Positions 24,487 through 32,509 of a stretch of 64,000 bases of DNA are shown in pieces. The position numbers and the translations under genes were made by a program. Position 1 is the stretch's first letter, and each line of letters begins with the position of its first letter. The stretch is from the NCBI GenBank assembly GCA_943846715.1, contig OX044356.1:372001-436000 (forward strand). Direction: 5' to 3'. Source of the DNA: TMED14 sp002378565. Lineage in GTDB: Bacteria > Bacteroidota > Bacteroidia > Flavobacteriales > Schleiferiaceae. The notes under the pieces were generated by a model, which did not search any database, was not told the origin of the DNA, and worked only from the letters and a program-made list of their open reading frames with translations.

Positions 24487-25515
24487 TTAGCGCATCAATA
24501 ACGTGCGGTACTTGTCCAGATTTTTCAATGCAATGCCTGTTCCTCGAACCACGGCTCGCAAAGGGTCTTCTGCAACATAAACCGGTAATTCGGTTTTCTG
24601 AGAAATTCTATGGTCCAATCCGCGCAACATGGAACCGCCACCAGCCATGTAAATTCCTGAGTTGTAGATGTCTGCAGAAAGTTCAGGGGGCGTCATGGCA
24701 AGGGCCTCCATCACGGCGTCTTCAACGCGCATCAAGGATTTATCCATGGCAATGGCCAATTCTTTGTAATGGATGGTAACCTGCTTAGGCTTGCCTGTGA
24801 TTAGATCACGGCCTTGCACAGCCATGTCATCTGGCGGGTTGCTCAATTCGGTGACTGCGGACCCCACTTGAATTTTGATTTGCTCTGCTGTGCGCTCACC
24901 CACATAGAGGTTGTGTGTATTGCGCATGTGATAGATGATGTCATTGGTGAAAACGTCGCCAGCTACCTTGATGCTTTTGTCGCTAACGATACCACCAAGA
25001 GCTAGAACAGCTATTTCTGTTGTGCCGCCACCGATATCAATGATCATGTTGCCCTTAGGCTCTAGTACATCGACCCCGATGCCAATCGCGGCAGCCATGG
25101 GTTCGTGAATCAAGTGCACTTCTTTGGCGTTGGCATGATCAGCTGAATCGCGAACCGCTCGCTTTTCCACTTCTGTGATACCGGATGGAATGCAGATGAC
25201 CATGCGCATGGAAGGAGCAATCCAACGTTTTTTGAAAGAAGGCACGCTTTTGATCATCTCTCGAATCATGTGCTCAGAGGCCTTAAAGTCGGCGATCACA
25301 CCATCTTTCAATGGGCGAACAGTTCGAATGTTGTCATGGGTTTTCCCATGCATTTGCATGGCCTCATGGCCAATGGCTAAAATGTCGCCAGTCACCCGAT
25401 CCATGGCAACAATTGAAGGTGCATCAACCACCACTTTGTCATTGTGAATGATCAAGGTGTTGGCAGTGCCAAGATCAATGGCGATGTCTTCCGTTAAAAA
25501 ATCAAATAATCCCAT
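24487..25515 (-). CDS. mreB: Rod shape-determining protein MreB, bacterial actin
   Basis: 342 residues. The actin-fold phosphate loops are complete: DLGTANTLI near the N-terminus, DIGGGTTEIAVLALGG in the middle, and an adenosine segment (YMAGGGSMLRGLD). It polymerises under the inner membrane and guides the wall-synthesis complex, implying a rod-shaped cell. It follows purH by 14 bases in the same transcript. Confidence 0.98.
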   Translation of the reverse strand: MGLFDFLTEDIAIDLGTANTLIIHNDKVVVDAPSIVAMDRVTGDILAIGHEAMQMHGKTHDNIRTVRPLKDGVIADFKASEHMIREMIKSVPSFKKRWIAPSMRMVICIPSGITEVEKRAVRDSADHANAKEVHLIHEPMAAAIGIGVDVLEPKGNMIIDIGGGTTEIAVLALGGIVSDKSIKVAGDVFTNDIIYHMRNTHNLYVGERTAEQIKIQVGSAVTELSNPPDDMAVQGRDLITGKPKQVTIHYKELAIAMDKSLMRVEDAVMEALAMTPPELSADIYNSGIYMAGGGSMLRGLDHRISQKTELPVYVAEDPLRAVVRGTGIALKNLDKYRTLLMR

Positions 25516-25529
25516 GCTATTTCGCAGTA

Positions 25530-27041
25530 TCAGTGTTTAAAATGTCGTATGCCTGTCATGACCATGGAAACGCCATGAGCATTGCAATAATCGATGCTCA
25601 GTTGGTCCTTGATGGATCCCCCCGGCTGAATCACCGATTGAATCCCTGCCTCATGGGCAATTTCAACACAATCAGGGAAGGGGAAGAAGGCATCAGAGGC
25701 CATGACAGCACCCTCCAAGTTAAGGCCAAATACCTTGGCTTTTTCGATGGCTTGACGCAATGCATCAACCCTTGAAGTTTGCCCTGTTCCAGCTGCAATC
25801 AATCGCTGATCTTTCACTAAAACGATGGTGTTGCTTTTGGTATGACGGCAAATAGCGGAGGCGAATAACAAGTCAGCAATGTCGGACTCAGAGGCTGATT
25901 GTTGGGTGACAGTCTTCAAGTCAGTTAGGTTGTCGCTGTGATCATCCACAGCTTGCATCAAGAAACCATTGAGGTTGGTTCGCACCTGATGCTTAGCGCG
26001 CTTGACCTCCTTGCGTTGAAGAATGATTCGTTGTTTTTTGCTGCACAAAAGGTCCAAGGCATCCTTGTCAAAGCCCGGCGCAATCAACACCTCATAAAAC
26101 AAGCTGTGCATTTTCTCTGCAGTGGCTAAGTCCACCGTTTGGTTGCAGGCGATGACGCCGCCAAAGGCAGATTGTGGGTCAGCTTCCAATGCGCGATCCC
26201 AAGACTTACTGAGGCTGTCCGTACAGGCCATGCCACAAGCGTTGTTGTGCTTAACAATCACCACAGTCGCACCATGGCCTTCATCGCAAAATGCCAATGT
26301 GGCATCTAGGTCAAGCAAGTTGTTGTAGGAGAGGGCCTTGCCATTGAGTTGGTCAAAGAGGGCTGCCATGTCACCAATAAACCATGCTGCTTGATGGGGA
26401 TTCTCTCCGTAGCGAAGGGCTGTTCGCTGGCCAGCTAAGGTGGGGAAAGGTGCACTGTTTCCTAGGGTCCAAGCAGCGATGGCTGCATCGTAGGACTGGC
26501 TTGTTTGGTAGGCTTCTCCAGCAAAGCGTCGGCGTTGTTCCAGCGAAGTGGAAGCACCTTGCTCATCCAGAATGTTGAGCACATCTGCGTATTGTCCTCG
26601 GGAAGAGACCATCCAAACATGCTGATGGTTTTTTGCCCCTGCACGAATCAGCGCAATGCCACCGATGTCAATTTTTTCAATGATGTTATTTTCACTGGCA
26701 CCTGAGGCAACGGTATCCTCAAAGGGGTAGAGGTCCACAATGACCATGTCAATGCTTGGAATGCCATACTTCTCCAAGGTGGCTGCGTCATCATTTCGAT
26801 CTCTGCGCCAAAGGATGCCACCAAAAATATGGGGATGCAAAGTTTTAACACGGCCATCTAAAATGCTAGGGAATTCCGTTACATCCTCAACTGGAATACA
26901 AGAAAGCCCTTCAGATTCAATGAATTTTTGTGTGCCACCAGTTGAATAGAGGGTAACCCCATCCGCATGAAGTTGATGCAAAATTGGGGCAAGGCCATCT
27001 TTGTGGAAGACGGAAATGAGAGCGGATTTGATGGCTTGCAT
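25530..27041 (-). CDS. purH: Bifunctional AICAR formyltransferase / IMP cyclohydrolase
   Basis: 503 residues from the ATG at 27041 (MQAIKSALISVFHKDGL). The frame is open to 27077, but the TAACTTTG promoter element at 27075-27082 overlaps that earlier start, so the inner start is favoured. The N-terminal MGS-like IMP cyclohydrolase domain (TLYSTGGTQKFIE, DGRVKTLHPHIFGG) precedes the AICAR transformylase domain (LRYGENPHQAAWF, IVKHNNACGMA, KSNTIVLVKD). It catalyses the last two steps of IMP synthesis. The purH-mreB linkage is common in this phylum. Confidence 0.96.
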   Translation of the reverse strand: MQAIKSALISVFHKDGLAPILHQLHADGVTLYSTGGTQKFIESEGLSCIPVEDVTEFPSILDGRVKTLHPHIFGGILWRRDRNDDAATLEKYGIPSIDMVIVDLYPFEDTVASGASENNIIEKIDIGGIALIRAGAKNHQHVWMVSSRGQYADVLNILDEQGASTSLEQRRRFAGEAYQTSQSYDAAIAAWTLGNSAPFPTLAGQRTALRYGENPHQAAWFIGDMAALFDQLNGKALSYNNLLDLDATLAFCDEGHGATVVIVKHNNACGMACTDSLSKSWDRALEADPQSAFGGVIACNQTVDLATAEKMHSLFYEVLIAPGFDKDALDLLCSKKQRIILQRKEVKRAKHQVRTNLNGFLMQAVDDHSDNLTDLKTVTQQSASESDIADLLFASAICRHTKSNTIVLVKDQRLIAAGTGQTSRVDALRQAIEKAKVFGLNLEGAVMASDAFFPFPDCVEIAHEAGIQSVIQPGGSIKDQLSIDYCNAHGVSMVMTGIRHFKH

Positions 27042-27074
27042 GGCAGCTTGATTGAGTGGTGAAAAGCGCAACGC

Positions 27075-27082
27075 CAAAGTTA
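27075..27082 (-). promoter_or_regulatory. Predicted -7 element of the purH-mre operon
   Basis: Minus-strand TAACTTTG matches TAnnTTTG and lies 33 bases upstream of the ATG at 27041. It overlaps the left arm of the inverted repeat at 27080-27110. Confidence 0.5.
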
Positions 27083-27110
27083 GTCAATAGATGGCACGAA
27101 CTTTGACTAA
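27080..27110. promoter_or_regulatory. Perfect inverted repeat between divergent purH and ABC permease genes
   Basis: TTAGTCAA (27080-27087) and TTGACTAA (27103-27110) are perfect 8-bp inverted arms separated by 15 bases. The left arm overlaps the purH -7 element, and the right arm ends 9 bases before the permease ATG. It could be a dimeric regulator site, or simply two mirror-image promoter parts. Confidence 0.4.
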
Positions 27111-27119
27111 TTTGCGCCC

Positions 27120-28370
27120 ATGACCCGTCTTTTTACCCAGTCCTTTGAAGCCCTTCGATTTGCATGGATAGCCCTTGTAGGCAATCGCCTTCGAACCTTT
27201 CTGAGCCTGCTTGGAATCACCATTGGCATCTTAGCTATCATCTCAGTCTATGCCATTGTAGATAGCCTGGAAAAGAGCATCAGGAATTCAGTCGAAGGAC
27301 TTGGTAGCGATGTGGTCTACGTGCAGAAGTGGCCATGGGGAGGTGGAGGCGAGGAATACGCCTGGTGGAAATATTTTCAGCGGAAAGATGTGGACTATGA
27401 TGACTTTATGCAACTGACTGCCCGCGGTGTTGCTTCTGCTTCTGACATCGTCTTACTCAATGGCAGCAATGGCACCATCACTCATGACAATTCCAATGTA
27501 GAGAATGCTCAGATTCGTGGGGTGAGTCATGGCTACGCAAGGTTGAATGCTTTAGACATCTCAGCAGGTCGGTATTTCTCAACTCTGGAGTCTCGCAATG
27601 GGCGATCCATTTGCTTGCTTGGTGCAGACATCGCAGATGCCTTATTTCTTAACGAAGACCCTGTAGGGAAAAAGGTGAAAGCTTTTGGTAGGGAGTACCT
27701 TGTTTTAGGTGTAATAAAGCGACAAGGAGCCAGTTTGGTTGGGGAGAATTCAGATGAAATGATGATGGTTCCTGCCGTAAATCTGATTCGCATCATTGGC
27801 AAGAGGTCTGAAGGCTCTGCGATACAGATTAAGGTAAAGAAAGGCCTGGAACTGGCAGCTTTGAAGGAAGATATTCGCATGCAGATGCGAGCCATACGTC
27901 GATTGAGGCCACGCGCGGATGATGACTTTTCCCTGAACGACTCATCGACATTGAGCTCTGGTCTGGACAGCATGTTTTCTGTGATTGGTGCCTTAGGTAC
28001 AGTGATTGGCGGTTTTTCTATCCTGGTTGGCGGCTTTGGTATTGCCAATATCATGTTCGTTTCTGTGCGTGAGCGGACAGGACAAATTGGCATCCAGAAG
28101 GCGCTGGGAGCAACCAAGTACTTCGTTCTCAGTCAATTCCTTTTTGAGAGCATCATGCTTAGCCTGGTTGGCGGCGTGGCAGGCATTCTCTTGGTTGCCT
28201 TGTTGATGTGGTTAGGGTCCATGGCCACGGGGTTTGCCTTGGTGCTGTCGACGGCCAATGTCATCACAGGCTTGTTAATTTCTGTAGCTATTGGAATAAT
28301 CGCAGGCATTGCGCCAGCAATAGTGGCTGCCAATATGGAGCCTGTTGATGCCATCCGCTTCAATCAGTAA
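27120..28370 (+). CDS. MacB/FtsX-type ABC transporter permease
   Basis: 416 residues. A first membrane helix (NRLRTFLSLLGITIGILAIISVYAI) is followed by a periplasmic MacB-PCD-like region (residues ~50-280, including YFSTLESRNGRSICLLGADIAD and DPVGKKVKAFGREYLVLGV), then three C-terminal helices with RTGQIGIQKALGATKYFVLSQFLFES, the FtsX-family coupling segment. No ATPase or membrane-fusion gene is adjacent, so the partner must be encoded elsewhere. Substrate unknown; lipoprotein, peptide or drug export are the usual family roles. Confidence 0.9.
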   Translation: MTRLFTQSFEALRFAWIALVGNRLRTFLSLLGITIGILAIISVYAIVDSLEKSIRNSVEGLGSDVVYVQKWPWGGGGEEYAWWKYFQRKDVDYDDFMQLTARGVASASDIVLLNGSNGTITHDNSNVENAQIRGVSHGYARLNALDISAGRYFSTLESRNGRSICLLGADIADALFLNEDPVGKKVKAFGREYLVLGVIKRQGASLVGENSDEMMMVPAVNLIRIIGKRSEGSAIQIKVKKGLELAALKEDIRMQMRAIRRLRPRADDDFSLNDSSTLSSGLDSMFSVIGALGTVIGGFSILVGGFGIANIMFVSVRERTGQIGIQKALGATKYFVLSQFLFESIMLSLVGGVAGILLVALLMWLGSMATGFALVLSTANVITGLLISVAIGIIAGIAPAIVAANMEPVDAIRFNQ

Positions 28371-28405
28371 CTAAACCACTTGCAAATCAGTCCCGTTCAA
28401 GCAAC

Positions 28406-28780
28406 TCAACCCAAACAATCGCAGAGGTAGGGTAGAAAGATAATGAGGCCAATGGCAGCTGCAGCAAGGGATGCCATCAGAACACCACCAGCAGCCATGT
28501 CTTTGGTTGCACCAATTTCAAGGTGTTGCTCAGGGTGGAGGTGGTCGGCAAAGGCTTCGATTGCGCTATTGATTAATTCGGTAGCCCATATCAGGCCAAT
28601 GGCTAAGATTGCCATGGTCCATTCCATGCTTGTGATATGAAACCACCATCCAGCGGCAATAACAGCTAGAGTGACTAAGCTGTGTGTACGCAAGCTTCTT
28701 TCGCGTTGAATGCCTTTGACGATGCCCCTAAAAGCATTGATGAATGCCTGGACATGGGCAGAAAGGAATGGTATTTGCAT
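28406..28780 (-). CDS. dgkA: Diacylglycerol kinase / undecaprenol kinase family
   Basis: 124 residues from the ATG at 28780; the frame is open to 28822, but the TACCTTTG box at 28820-28827 overlaps that start. Family features: FRGIVKGIQRERSLRTH near the N-terminus and ELINSAIEAFADHL in the second helix, the NxxxE active-site segment, with three membrane helices. It phosphorylates a lipid alcohol in the inner membrane; Gram-positive relatives act on undecaprenol, and the substrate here is not decided. Confidence 0.93.
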   Translation of the reverse strand: MQIPFLSAHVQAFINAFRGIVKGIQRERSLRTHSLVTLAVIAAGWWFHITSMEWTMAILAIGLIWATELINSAIEAFADHLHPEQHLEIGATKDMAAGGVLMASLAAAAIGLIIFLPYLCDCLG

Positions 28781-28819
28781 GCTTGAATTTTTAATTAAAC
28801 CTTTTGATGGCTCGCCTGT

Positions 28820-28827
28820 CAAAGGTA
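28820..28827 (-). promoter_or_regulatory. Predicted -7 element of dgkA
   Basis: Minus-strand TACCTTTG, an exact TAnnTTTG match, 39 bases upstream of the ATG at 28780; it decides against the longer start at 28822. Confidence 0.5.
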
Positions 28828-28891
28828 AAACGCAAACTCATTCATACTCGCCGTTTAATCGCTATGACCTTATTTAAGCATAATCTTAATA

Positions 28892-28918
28892 TTGGTGAAC
28901 TTTCATCATGTATTTTTG
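28892..28918 (+). promoter_or_regulatory. Predicted promoter of the T9SS cargo/PorP locus
   Basis: TTG at 28892-28894 and TATTTTTG at 28911-28918 (exact TAnnTTTG) with a 16-base spacer; the ATG at 28937 is 18 bases downstream of the box. Confidence 0.55.
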
Positions 28919-28936
28919 TGTCACAATACCATTCCT

Positions 28937-31015
28937 ATGAATAAAACATTGACTCTAGCTCGCAAAGGTTTCCTTGCAATTTTCATGTTGCTCGGCACGT
29001 TGCTTCAGGCGCAGACACTTGACCTGGTTCAGCCCCCTAACCTGTCGGTATGTACCGGTGACTCCTTGAAAATCACCATGACCATTGGCAGCAATAATTT
29101 CAATGCGGGCAACCAATTCATCGTTTTGTTTGATGATGGGTTAACGACATCTTTTGATGTGACTGCCGCTGACACCCTAGCTATCGAGCGCTGGCAGAGC
29201 ATCACCCCCAGTCCTGTAGGCACATCTGCAGATACCCTGAATGCCGGAGTGAAGTTTTTCTGGATCATTGTCCCCGCTGACATCACAAGCAACAATTTTT
29301 ACTCATTGGCCGTGAGAAGCACCAACCCGAGTGGTATTTGGTCTGACACCATTCAAATGACAGTGAATGTTTCCCCGGAGTCATCCATTGATTCCATTCA
29401 TGGAGGCTACAATAATTTGTACACGCCTTCCAATGATTGGGGCTTCTGTGAGGATGACACCATCACCCTTTATGCTGTCGCAGGCATGCAGACCTACCAA
29501 TGGTACGCTGGTGGCGCACCCATTGCAGGTGAAGTCAATGACTCATTGAAGGTGTTTGCTACTGGCGATTACGCTGTTGAAGTCGGTTCAGGCAATTGCT
29601 CAACAATTTCTTCAGATACCACCATCAATGCCTTTTCGCCATTCACCGACCTGACGCATAGCACGGTTGCAACCTTAACCGTTTTGGACAATGATCCCCA
29701 AATTGACAGTTTGCAGTTTTGTGACACAGATAGCATCACCTTAACAGGCCCGCCAGCTTTTACCCCTGGAACAGGTGTGAACTACCAGTGGTTGATGGAT
29801 TCAGTGGACCTGTTTGGTCAAACCATTGTGGTGGCCATTGCAGGTGAAAAGAGCATGAGTTACTCCACCAATGTAGCGGGACGCTACAGCTTGGAGACCA
29901 CCTGGTTACCTGGTGGTTGCGCGGACACCTCATACACCGTAGAGCTTTTCATTGACACCGTTCCTGATGCAACCATTGAGAATGTGCCATGGCCTGGATT
30001 TGCTATTGCCTCGTTGAGTATCTGCCCATCGGATTCGACCTTGTTGCAATCTGCAACCACTTCGGTCATGAATGATTGGGAATACCAGTGGCAAGTGCTT
30101 TACCCAGTATCCAGTGGTGTGTGGAAGGATCTACCTGGTGAGGACGCTTACCAATTGACAGCTGACACCACCACAGCGCCTGGAACGGCACAATACCGGC
30201 TCTACATAACCAATGCGGCTTGTGAACACTACACTGCTGCCATGCAAGTTGAATTGGTTCCTTTGCCGACTGTGCAAGTAGCTCCTTCAGATTCCCTGGC
30301 TGTATGTGCGGGAGACTCTTTATTGATTGGCGCGACAGGCAACGGCCTGACCTATTCATGGACATGGCCTGGCGGGAGCTATGCCGGAACGTCATTTTAT
30401 GCAAAGGATGCAGGCATCTATGTGGTGGAAGCTATTGGCCTGAATGATTGTGTGAGCTATGACACTTTGGAATTGAGCCATGTCACCGTAACACCTGATG
30501 CGGGCCCTGACCAAACGGTCTTGCCTGGCGAGGTTGTTCAACTTGCTGGCAGTGGCGGCGAAAGCTTCTATTGGTATGCTGACAGGCCTGTGTATTTCAG
30601 TGATCCTTACAACCCCAATGCACAAACCAAACCCACCCAGGATACCACCATGTACATCCTTGAGGTGATGACGGACTTCGGTTGCTTTGGCACAGACACC
30701 ATGATGGTGATTGTCTTTGACCCTTCCATCTATGATGTGAACATTTCCCATGTCATGAACTTGATTTCCCCCAATGGCGATGGCATGAATGATGTCTTTG
30801 ATTTATCAGAGGTTGTTCAGGCAGACTCATGCGACTTGATTGTCTTTGATCGATGGGGATCCATTGTCTTTGAACAAGCACAGTACATCACCGGCTGGGA
30901 TGGCATCAACCAAGGCGGTGCAGATTTACCCAACGGCACGTACTACTACGTATTGATGTGTAATGATGTGGCCCGATTCCGAGGCGCAATCACCGTTGTA
31001 AGAAATATCCAGTAA
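28937..31015 (+). CDS. Secreted Ig-like repeat protein with T9SS type B C-terminal domain (cargo A)
   Basis: 692 residues from the ATG at 28937, giving signal peptide MNKTLTLARKGFLAIF...LLQAQ. About five Ig-like repeats follow, each opening with a C-x-G/D-D-(S/T) turn (VCTGDSLKI, FCEDDTITL, FCDTDSITL, ICPSDSTLL, VCAGDSLLI). The C-terminal sorting domain has LISPNGDGMNDVFDLSEV, VFDRWGSIVFEQ and LPNGTYYYVL. The segment from WYADRPVY onward is shared with the protein encoded at 32510-34417. It is followed 19 bases later by a PorP/SprF-type gene, the usual partner for type B cargo. Role inferred as a surface adhesin. Confidence 0.9.
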   Translation: MNKTLTLARKGFLAIFMLLGTLLQAQTLDLVQPPNLSVCTGDSLKITMTIGSNNFNAGNQFIVLFDDGLTTSFDVTAADTLAIERWQSITPSPVGTSADTLNAGVKFFWIIVPADITSNNFYSLAVRSTNPSGIWSDTIQMTVNVSPESSIDSIHGGYNNLYTPSNDWGFCEDDTITLYAVAGMQTYQWYAGGAPIAGEVNDSLKVFATGDYAVEVGSGNCSTISSDTTINAFSPFTDLTHSTVATLTVLDNDPQIDSLQFCDTDSITLTGPPAFTPGTGVNYQWLMDSVDLFGQTIVVAIAGEKSMSYSTNVAGRYSLETTWLPGGCADTSYTVELFIDTVPDATIENVPWPGFAIASLSICPSDSTLLQSATTSVMNDWEYQWQVLYPVSSGVWKDLPGEDAYQLTADTTTAPGTAQYRLYITNAACEHYTAAMQVELVPLPTVQVAPSDSLAVCAGDSLLIGATGNGLTYSWTWPGGSYAGTSFYAKDAGIYVVEAIGLNDCVSYDTLELSHVTVTPDAGPDQTVLPGEVVQLAGSGGESFYWYADRPVYFSDPYNPNAQTKPTQDTTMYILEVMTDFGCFGTDTMMVIVFDPSIYDVNISHVMNLISPNGDGMNDVFDLSEVVQADSCDLIVFDRWGSIVFEQAQYITGWDGINQGGADLPNGTYYYVLMCNDVARFRGAITVVRNIQ

Positions 31016-31034
31016 CAGCATACCTAAAGAAACC

Positions 31035-32507
31035 ATGAAAAAATCCTTACTCATCTCGGCTTGTTTGCTTTCGTTTACCACATTGGGTCAACAGCTGCCG
31101 ATCTATAGCTCCTTTTTCTTTGCCCCTCAAATCAGCAACCCTGCACGCTCTGGCGCTTCGGGTTTCAGTGAGATGGTCACCATGCATCGTCAGCAATGGC
31201 AAGGCATGGAAGGCGCTCCCGAAACTTCAGCTTTGCTCTTCAATGGTGCATTAAACAAAGAACGTGTAGGTTACTCAGTGTATGCTTTCAACGATGTGAC
31301 TGATATTGTTCACCGTGCAGGTATTTATGGCAATTATGCCTACCATGTGCAGTTGGCTGAAAAGAGCTCATTGAGCTTTGGCCTTGGTTTTGGTTATGTG
31401 AGCAATTCCTTTGACATGGCTTCTGTTCGTGTGAAGGATGAAGGGGATCCCTTCTTGATCCCCGCCAACCAAAATGGCACCTTGGATCTGTCTTCAGGTG
31501 TGAATTTCAAAGCAGGTGATTTCCAAATTGGTATCGCTATTCCGCAAATGTTGGCACCAACGATTGTTTACTCCAACAACTATGACACCGTGGTTGGTTA
31601 CAAGCTGTTGCGTCATTACACGGCCAGAACGCAGTACGATGTGCATATCCAGCGCGATCGGTTGATCCTTTCTCCTATTGTGGCCTTGCGTGCCACTGCA
31701 GGCATCAAGCCTCAGGTCGATGCGGGTCTGTTGTTCAACATGATTGAAATAGGCTACATAGGCGCTACCTATCGCTCAAACTTTGCAGCAACCGTCCAGG
31801 TCGGCATGCACTTGTCGCCAACATTGACCGTTGGCTATGCACATGACTTCAGCACCAGTGACTATGCCTCCAGCCTTGGGATGTCTAATGAATTCATGCT
31901 GGGATACAGGTTTGGTGATGACAAAGGCAACAAGCGCCTGGAATCTGAAATCAAACGAATCAAGGACAAGCAACGCCGTGCGGAAGTAGAAGGTGAGAAA
32001 TTCTTGAATGAAAAATTTGAAGAATTCAAGTCGGAAATGGAAAGCGGCCAGAAGGCTGAACTTGAAAAGCAAACGGAGGCGTTGAAGGAAGCCAGCATGC
32101 AATTGCAGCAGGCTGGTTCGCAAGGCGGTGGTGTTCAACAGAACAACAATGGCAACCAAGGAGGTTTCAATCAATTGACTGACATGAATCAGTCAGCGGC
32201 TGATCCCGTTGTCAACAATGGAAGCATCACTGGCTACAGCCAATCCAATTATGCCAATAATGTGGTGGCTGGTTCACGCGGTTATTACGTCACAGTCGGG
32301 GTGTATGGTCAGATGGCCAACGCTGAGCGCATGGCAACCAATTTGAGCAAGCGAGGCATTGCATCACGCATTTTCCAGGACCGCAACAACAATATGTACT
32401 ATGTGTTCTTGATGAAGTTCGCCAATTACGATGCTGCTGATCAAGCGAAGTCTACAGGGCTTAATGGCCAGTACAATGGCCGTCTGTGGATTAAAATTGT
32501 CAAATAA
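31035..32507 (+). CDS. PorP/SprF-type T9SS protein fused to coiled coil and SPOR-like domain
   Basis: 490 residues. Signal peptide ending LGQQ, then a PorP/SprF barrel (residues ~20-295): SSFFFAPQISNPARSGASG, MHRQQWQGMEGAPETS, and GYAHDFSTSDYASSLGMSNEFMLGYRF at its end. Next is a charged coiled coil (~300-355, ESEIKRIKDKQRRAEVEG...), a Gln/Asn/Gly-rich linker, and a C-terminal SPOR-like domain (~415-490, GYYVTVGVYGQMANAERMA). PorP/SprF proteins hold type B cargo at the outer membrane; SPOR domains bind denuded peptidoglycan. The fusion would therefore link the cargo anchor to the wall (inference). Flanked on both sides by cargo genes. Confidence 0.88.
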   Translation: MKKSLLISACLLSFTTLGQQLPIYSSFFFAPQISNPARSGASGFSEMVTMHRQQWQGMEGAPETSALLFNGALNKERVGYSVYAFNDVTDIVHRAGIYGNYAYHVQLAEKSSLSFGLGFGYVSNSFDMASVRVKDEGDPFLIPANQNGTLDLSSGVNFKAGDFQIGIAIPQMLAPTIVYSNNYDTVVGYKLLRHYTARTQYDVHIQRDRLILSPIVALRATAGIKPQVDAGLLFNMIEIGYIGATYRSNFAATVQVGMHLSPTLTVGYAHDFSTSDYASSLGMSNEFMLGYRFGDDKGNKRLESEIKRIKDKQRRAEVEGEKFLNEKFEEFKSEMESGQKAELEKQTEALKEASMQLQQAGSQGGGVQQNNNGNQGGFNQLTDMNQSAADPVVNNGSITGYSQSNYANNVVAGSRGYYVTVGVYGQMANAERMATNLSKRGIASRIFQDRNNNMYYVFLMKFANYDAADQAKSTGLNGQYNGRLWIKIVK

Positions 32508-32509
32508 GC

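Noticed and set aside
27533..28117. 194-codon open frame antisense to the ABC permease
   Set aside because: No recognisable fold, no promoter or conserved motif; composition follows from the codon pattern of the permease on the other strand.
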